In this document: positions 5,298 to 9,340 of the stretch, one piece after another
How the letters are laid out: each line of letters opens with the position of its first letter
Numbering within the stretch: position 1 is the stretch's first letter
Assembly (NCBI GenBank): GCA_030431355.1
Contig: JAUIJG010000201.1
Coordinates: 1 to 9,340, forward strand
Direction: 5' to 3'
Length of the DNA stretch: 9,340 bases
Source of the DNA: a bacterium
GTDB taxonomy: Bacteria > Cyanobacteriota > Vampirovibrionia > Obscuribacterales > Obscuribacteraceae
Position numbers and translations under genes: made by a program
The notes under the pieces: model-generated
What the model saw: only the letters and a program-made list of their open reading frames with translations
Databases searched by the model: none
What the model was told of the DNA's origin: nothing

Positions 5298-7481
5298 TTA
5301 TGCCGATCGAAGATTTGAGATCTGGGCCTCTATCGCCGCAATAGCTCCGGCGTAGACGTTGTCTCTCATTCCCCGGTCGAGGGATTCTTGAGCCTGGTTT
5401 TGCAGTGCTTGAAGCTGGGCCAGTTCACTTCTCAGTCCGGCTAGCTTGCCTTGAGTATCGGTCTCTCCCTCGGCTTTTTTGAGTTCCTTCTCTTCGGGCT
5501 CTTCGGCTTTGGGCTCTTCCGCTTTTTGGTCCGGATCGGCGACAAGTTTGTCGTTTCCGTTTCTGACCCCTGCGTCTCCTTCGGGTCCGTAGTATGCGGC
5601 ACCGTCGCGCTGACCATCGTAGCGGACATGGCTGTTGTTGTATTCCGCGTCGCTTCGGTCGGTGGCCGGGTTGTATCCGGGCTTAGTAGACTGTCCGTCG
5701 GCTCTGCGACCGTACTCTTCTGCGGCACGGGGTCCAGGCGTTCCACGTCTTCCGAATTCGGAAGGATGCATGCTTATATCGGCTAGAACGTTGGCTGATA
5801 CTCCGTTTCTGTCTCTCTGAGTACCATATTGATCCGATACGTTATAAGTACCGTTCTCACCTTTATATATGCTGACCACGTGACCGCCTCCGGCCACTGT
5901 TCGTACACCGTTGAAGAACTGTGCTCCGGAGTTTCCTCCGAGAATGCCGCCAACCTTGCCTTCCATGGCTCGGTCTATGTCTGCGGCGCTGTTTACTTCA
6001 TAGAGATTGTCCATCTTGCCGCGGCTATGGTCCACCCAACCGCTGCCTATCATGATTGCTACGTCTTTGACCCCGGCACTGTTGGCCATACCGGCCACGT
6101 CATGGATGTCGGCTCCAGGACCCTGGACTATTTCTCCTCTGCCGTTTGTCACGTTGCGACCACTGAATGTGCCGTCCGGATTCATCTGATACAGTCTTTC
6201 GCCGGTTCCGGATACATCGGTTCTTTCGGTGAACCATTGACCGTACTGCTGTTTGACATGGTTGATCATGCCGCCTTTGAGCAGTCTGTCTGCCACGTTG
6301 TGGACTTCGTTTCCAGCCTGGTCCAGGTTTCCGGACTCGCTGATGGCGGCTTTGAAAATTCCCGGTGGGACCTTGGCGGTGAATTCTCCGCCGTTCTCTA
6401 TGGCTTTGCCGTTGGCGTCGAAGGAGCGTTCTCCGCTGAACTCTGCCTTAGTTACTACTTCATTCAGTTTTTCTGTGGCCAGGGCTGGGTTCTGACCGTA
6501 CAACTGCTCGGAAACCGTGGTGGCGTTACATTGACGGCTATCACCCTGGTCTATGGACCTGGGGTTGGCTGCGTTGTCCATGGCTCCGGCGACAACCGTT
6601 CTTACATTGGCAGAAAGGTCGCTTCCGGTACCTAGATAATCGTGGGAGATTCCACCTTCCACACCAATGCCTTCTCTGGCGCTCTTGTCGCCGGCTTCGA
6701 TGGTCTTTCTTAGATTGTTGAGAGTGTCTATCTTCTGCTGGTCGGAGAGATCCGGATTCTCCAGGAATTTTTGGAGATTAGCATCAAAAGATTCCTGGTT
6801 TTTGTCTCCCATCTGACCATCGGTCAGCTCTCTCAGTCTGCGACTGGCTTCTTCAATTGTGGTGGGTTCGCCGGCTTTGTCGCCCTCTTCCACTTCTGTG
6901 GTTCTGTCACCGTTTTGATCAGGTTGGGGAAGCTCCACATCTTCTGCGGCTCCATCCTCTGGCGTTTTTAGAGTTTCGTTGCCGTCTCTCAGGCGAGTTA
7001 CTTTCTTGCCGGTTTCAGGATCCGTACCGTCTCCTACTAAACCTGCTTCTTTGGCTCTGTTCAGAACATCCCGTTCTTCGGAGCCCGGCGCTCCGGCAAG
7101 AGCCCTTGGATTGCCCTCCACTCTGGCGGCTTCAACCTTCAGCTTGCCGGTAGTGGGATCGATTACATCTTCCACGTTTTCAGGCTTGCCGTCTGCCAGG
7201 CTGTCTTCGCCTGCCATGATAGCCTCAGCTGCTTCATTGCCCAGGGCGATTTTGGCGGCCTCGGCAGGGTCTGAGGCGGTATTCTCTAATTGACTTTCAC
7301 CCGAGTCCGCATCAGAGTCATCAAAGCTGGAGAGATTGCTTTTGGAATCGTCGACTCCACTGCCTTTAGCCATCTCATTGTCATACTCTGCCTGTAAAGC
7401 GACTGTTCCACCGTCTCTCTGGGTGGGTGTCTCTTTACTCTGTTCAACTTTTTCTGCTGGGGCAACTTTCCCTTCTGCCAT
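5298..7481 (-). CDS. Large acidic low-complexity protein with candidate papain/C39-like cysteine protease core
   Basis: No named family is certain. Residues 1-215 are acidic, Ser/Glu/Gly-rich and probably disordered, with two DPxTGK elements (108-113 and 154-159). A helical stretch (about 208-265) leads to a folded core at about 280-575. The only cysteine of the whole protein is Cys318 in DQGDSRQCNATT. Gln312 lies six residues before it. His534 in GGGHVVSIYKG and Asp550 in YNVSDQYG are 16 apart. Both spacings match papain (Gln19/Cys25, His159/Asn175) and C39-like peptidases. A Gly/Tyr/Arg/Asn-rich region follows (575-648), then a KAEEPKAEEPEE tract and a C-terminal coiled coil (about 676-725). 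There is no signal peptide or membrane helix. The ATG at 7481 has AGGA 10 bases upstream. Protease activity is inferred; it may be an inactive or peptide-binding relative. The gene appears monocistronic. Confidence 0.9.
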   Translation of the reverse strand: MAEGKVAPAEKVEQSKETPTQRDGGTVALQAEYDNEMAKGSGVDDSKSNLSSFDDSDADSGESQLENTASDPAEAAKIALGNEAAEAIMAGEDSLADGKPENVEDVIDPTTGKLKVEAARVEGNPRALAGAPGSEERDVLNRAKEAGLVGDGTDPETGKKVTRLRDGNETLKTPEDGAAEDVELPQPDQNGDRTTEVEEGDKAGEPTTIEEASRRLRELTDGQMGDKNQESFDANLQKFLENPDLSDQQKIDTLNNLRKTIEAGDKSAREGIGVEGGISHDYLGTGSDLSANVRTVVAGAMDNAANPRSIDQGDSRQCNATTVSEQLYGQNPALATEKLNEVVTKAEFSGERSFDANGKAIENGGEFTAKVPPGIFKAAISESGNLDQAGNEVHNVADRLLKGGMINHVKQQYGQWFTERTDVSGTGERLYQMNPDGTFSGRNVTNGRGEIVQGPGADIHDVAGMANSAGVKDVAIMIGSGWVDHSRGKMDNLYEVNSAADIDRAMEGKVGGILGGNSGAQFFNGVRTVAGGGHVVSIYKGENGTYNVSDQYGTQRDRNGVSANVLADISMHPSEFGRRGTPGPRAAEEYGRRADGQSTKPGYNPATDRSDAEYNNSHVRYDGQRDGAAYYGPEGDAGVRNGNDKLVADPDQKAEEPKAEEPEEKELKKAEGETDTQGKLAGLRSELAQLQALQNQAQESLDRGMRDNVYAGAIAAIEAQISNLRSA

Positions 7482-7494
7482 TCAAGTAGTTTCC

Positions 7495-7508
7495 TATACG
7501 TATATACG
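7495..7508. promoter_or_regulatory. Overlapping palindromes, candidate operator of the 727-residue protein gene
   Basis: TATACGTATA (7495-7504) and CGTATATACG (7499-7508) are both perfect 10-base palindromes sharing six bases. They lie directly 5' of the AGGA ribosome binding site of the gene starting at 7481. Two staggered self-complementary sites at this position would suit a dimeric repressor or an RNA structure hiding the start. The alternating pyrimidine-purine sequence also makes chance palindromes easier, so function is uncertain. Confidence 0.35.
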
Positions 7509-7515
7509 GTCAATA

Positions 7516-7545
7516 AACATGGAGCTTAGATATATTAAATGTCAA
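7516..7545 (-). promoter_or_regulatory. Candidate promoter of the 727-residue protein gene
   Basis: On the minus strand a perfect -35 TTGACA (7545-7540) is followed after 18 bases by CATGTT (7521-7516), which matches only 3 of 6 -10 positions. Transcription would begin near 7508, on the palindromic element, giving a leader of about 27 bases. The -35 is the best in the window, but the weak -10 keeps confidence low; an activator or alternative sigma factor could explain it. Confidence 0.33.
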
Positions 7546-7598
7546 GTGTGGCTAAATTGTACCCTTACTGGCCTCGCCGATCAATCTGATTTAATCTT

Positions 7599-7641
7599 GG
7601 CCATGGGCATTACCCCCATTACAGGGTGATAGATTCGGCCA
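7599..7641 (+). repeat. Symmetric hairpin upstream of the small membrane protein gene
   Basis: ATTACCC (7609-7615) pairs with GGGTGAT (7624-7630), giving seven pairs with one G-T wobble and an 8-base loop. Exactly four-base GGCC arms flank it on both sides (7599-7602 and 7638-7641), with six unpaired bases between arms on each side. The structure ends 21 bases before the ATG at 7663, so in the transcript it would form a 5' leader element, or in DNA a binding site. There is no T tract, so it is not a typical terminator. Confidence 0.35.
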
Positions 7642-7662
7642 TCGCCGGGGAATTCCTTCTAT

Positions 7663-7884
7663 ATGGAAGAGAATGAAAACAGTGTATTTAAGCTTGTTGT
7701 TTGCGTAGTATTCGGAATCATTGGGGTGTGCCTGATAGGATCCAGCTTCTTCGTTTCCGGGGTGGAAGCCCATCAACTCTTCAGTGATATCACCCAGTTG
7801 ATCATGCTTATCGCAGGAAGTGTCTCCATACTTGTGGCTGTGGTTATATTTTTTATTCGAAATTCACCGGATATATGGATGTGA
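7663..7884 (+). CDS. Small two-helix membrane protein, unknown function
   Basis: A 73-residue protein with a short acidic head (MEENENS), a first hydrophobic helix (about 9-32, with Cys14 and Cys23), a polar loop (VEAHQLFSDIT), a second helix (about 45-65) and a short tail beginning Arg66. The charge pattern places both ends on the same side. No family is recognised. The start at 7663 has only a poor Shine-Dalgarno: GGGGA ends 11 bases upstream. Support comes from the clean two-helix hydrophobicity, the divergent spacer with regulatory-looking structure upstream, and neat convergence with the next gene (13 bases between stops). A frame on the opposite strand (7591-7776) is much less protein-like. 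It could still be a chance hydrophobic frame, hence moderate confidence. Confidence 0.62.
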   Translation: MEENENSVFKLVVCVVFGIIGVCLIGSSFFVSGVEAHQLFSDITQLIMLIAGSVSILVAVVIFFIRNSPDIWM

Positions 7885-7897
7885 GCTGTTTGCGGTC

Positions 7898-9340
7898 TCA
7901 ATTCATTTCCTGATTCGGCATGTCCACAGATTCGGCAGGTTCAGCCATTTCCGGAACAAAAATTGCCCCGGGGGCTTTTAGATTCCACTGGGCCACCAGC
8001 ATGATCCTTTCGTAGGAGACCAGATATAGAAGTAGCTCTCCATTTGGAAAGCGAGTAATGTAGACCTGATCTATTCCCAGGGTGTGATTGTCCACGTATT
8101 TATTGTTCTTGTCCGTCATAAATAGGTAGACATTATTTGATTTATCCAGATCCTCAAGGCGGTGTTCGTAAGTTACATAAATGTCCGGGGTGCCGGTACC
8201 AAAGGTGAAGCGGGCAAACTGCGAGGCCGGCACAGGTCTTTCTGACGCTATGGGAATGTCTTCGAGATTCCAGCCTCCCAGTACAAGTTTCAGACCGTCC
8301 CGGTTTATGAGAAAAGGCCAGTTCTTTATGAATACATTTCTATTGCCGTATGGAAAAGAAATTTCCAGTTCATTGAAGGGTTTGTCGATTTTTTTGTTGT
8401 AGGCTTTTTTTAACTCGACCTTTTCCGGTTTTGCTAGAAAACTGAAGTCGAACTTCATCAGTTTTTTCTTCTTGTAAATGCCGGGTTCATCAAATTGCAT
8501 CAACTTGATCGGCTGATTTTTCTTTTCGTATATGTCCCCGTACTTATGCAAGCCACTGTTTACGATCAACTTGGCTTTGGCTTTTTGTTCTCCCATGCGA
8601 CTGATTCTTGAGTCGTGGTTCAAATTTATTTCGGAAACAGGAATCTCTTTTGTCTCTTTTATCTCGCGAAGGAAGGCGAAGTCTATTGTGTTGCCGTCCG
8701 GTCTCTGGTAATGCTGGAGAGTTGTTTCATAGGGGGCCAGGTCGAAGCCGTTGACCTCTTTGAAAAGCCTCTGATAAAGAGGCATGGGAAATTCAAACCA
8801 GCCATGAAAGATCTTGCCGGTATTGTCGCCGGTACATCTTGTTACATACACTTCCCAGAGACCGCACCGCAAGCAGTTATTCGAAACGTTAATTGTGTAT
8901 TCACCATATTCGGTGTTGCGAAAAATGGTGTCGTTTCTATTTAATTCTCTTTGCAATAGGGTAAGTTTGGTGAGAAGTTCGTCTCCTTTTACAATCCTGG
9001 GAATCTTTGGAATGAATATGCGCAAGTCCACATCGTGAAGCTCAAGTCCTTTTCCTTCCTGGTCTTTTAGCTTTATGTCATAGATCGAGCCGGACTTAGG
9101 CACCAGGCTCACATGATCAAAAATCTTGTCCAGATCGCTTGCACAGGTGGAGGGATCCTCCAGATAATTTGCCAGGGATTCCGTCTTCATGGGGAGATCC
9201 GTGGTTCTCTCCTGGCGCCAACCGACGGGACTGAGATTCACGGCAAAGTAAATTACTCCAAGGGTAACTATGGCTAAAAGCCCAAGAGTGACCATGACGA
9301 CATTGGTTGTTTTGCCGTCCTTGCCTCTAATGAGGTCAAG
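7898..9340 (-). CDS. N-terminally membrane-anchored protein of unknown function (5' end beyond window)
   Basis: No family recognised. Counting from the first in-window ATG (9295), residues 1-20 are a hydrophobic helix (VTLGLLAIVTLGVIYFAV core) followed by a roughly 445-residue hydrophilic part with many beta-like segments. This part carries a CLRC motif (141-144) and further cysteines at 51 and 154. A Lys-rich stretch at 255-305 contains YKKKKLMKF. The acidic tail is Pro/Glu-rich. The frame stays open for 45 bases upstream of that ATG to the window edge, reading a basic segment (IRGKDGKTTNVV), and there is no Shine-Dalgarno before the ATG. The real start is therefore probably outside the window. 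The basic segment before the helix predicts a cytoplasmic N-terminus with the bulk outside. The stop lies 13 bases from that of the convergent small membrane gene, with no visible terminator between. Confidence 0.86.
   Translation of the reverse strand, partial: LDLIRGKDGKTTNVVMVTLGLLAIVTLGVIYFAVNLSPVGWRQERTTDLPMKTESLANYLEDPSTCASDLDKIFDHVSLVPKSGSIYDIKLKDQEGKGLELHDVDLRIFIPKIPRIVKGDELLTKLTLLQRELNRNDTIFRNTEYGEYTINVSNNCLRCGLWEVYVTRCTGDNTGKIFHGWFEFPMPLYQRLFKEVNGFDLAPYETTLQHYQRPDGNTIDFAFLREIKETKEIPVSEINLNHDSRISRMGEQKAKAKLIVNSGLHKYGDIYEKKNQPIKLMQFDEPGIYKKKKLMKFDFSFLAKPEKVELKKAYNKKIDKPFNELEISFPYGNRNVFIKNWPFLINRDGLKLVLGGWNLEDIPIASERPVPASQFARFTFGTGTPDIYVTYEHRLEDLDKSNNVYLFMTDKNNKYVDNHTLGIDQVYITRFPNGELLLYLVSYERIMLVAQWNLKAPGAIFVPEMAEPAESVDMPNQEMN

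Larger units (their letters stand above)
7482..7662. other. Divergent intergenic region with two palindromic elements
   Basis: This 181-base spacer lies between the 727-residue protein gene and the small membrane protein gene. It holds a perfect TTGACA on the minus strand, overlapping palindromes next to the ribosome binding site of the large gene, and a hairpin just upstream of the small gene. A TTTAAT hexamer (7590-7595) could serve as a -10 for the plus-strand gene, but no -35 partner is visible at normal spacing. Confidence 0.5.

Noticed and set aside
5829..6635. 268-codon plus-strand open frame antisense to the 727-residue protein gene
   Set aside because: It lies wholly within a well-supported gene on the other strand. 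Its product has irregular composition and no ribosome site, and long antisense frames are expected opposite Gly/Asp-rich coding sequence.
7591..7776. 61-codon minus-strand frame opposite the small membrane gene
   Set aside because: It has irregular composition and no hydrophobic or domain pattern. The plus-strand frame gives two clean membrane helices.
1..9340. Mobile elements, CRISPR, tRNA or prophage
   Set aside because: No terminal inverted repeats, transposase or integrase motifs, regularly spaced short repeats or cloverleaf-like sequences were found by eye on either strand.
15..9340. Reading the whole window as one dedicated multi-gene system (defence or contact signalling)
   Set aside because: Gene directions change five times, only one pair is tightly coupled, and no recognised defence or secretion component is present. 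A shared envelope location is not enough to claim a system.

Overview
This 9.3 kb window is a chromosome-like stretch of a bacterium with roughly balanced base composition. It holds seven protein genes. No tRNA, rRNA, CRISPR array, transposase, integrase or phage gene is visible. A Hanks-type Ser/Thr kinase joined to leucine-rich repeats, exported proteins without close textbook families, and a glycine/asparagine-rich protein with a papain-like Cys/His signature together recall large-genome environmental lineages. My best guess is the non-photosynthetic cyanobacterial relatives (Vampirovibrionia/Melainabacteria, Obscuribacterales type), with Planctomycetes-like or Cyanobacteria-like lineages as alternatives. 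This is an impression from protein style, not a placement.

Layout. On the left (15-2192, minus) is a receptor-like kinase: cytoplasmic catalytic domain, one membrane helix, then nine leucine-rich repeats of exactly 24 residues. A 229-base divergent spacer separates it from a two-gene plus-strand operon (2422-4405). The first gene encodes a secreted helical, coiled-coil-rich protein. The second encodes a polytopic membrane protein with a glycerophosphodiesterase-membrane-domain-like tail, and the two overlap by 11 bases. The operon converges on, and overlaps by 7 bases, a minus-strand gene for an exported SRPBCC/START-like protein with a very basic tail (4399-4959). A 338-base spacer holds the probable terminator of the next minus-strand gene (5298-7481). 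That gene encodes a 727-residue acidic, low-complexity protein with a single cysteine; its spacing to a Gln, a His and an Asp matches a papain/C39-like active site. A 181-base divergent spacer with palindromes leads to a small two-helix membrane protein (7663-7884, plus). This converges on a membrane-anchored protein (7898 to the right edge, minus) whose true start probably lies beyond the window.

How the genes may work together. Most products are predicted to sit in or across the cell envelope: receptor kinase, secreted coiled-coil protein, polytopic membrane protein, exported lipid-fold protein, and two anchored or small membrane proteins. Only the 2422/3398 pair is tightly coupled. I see no direct evidence that the whole set is one system. 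The strongest individual leads are the inverted-order LRR receptor kinase and the unusual candidate cysteine protease.
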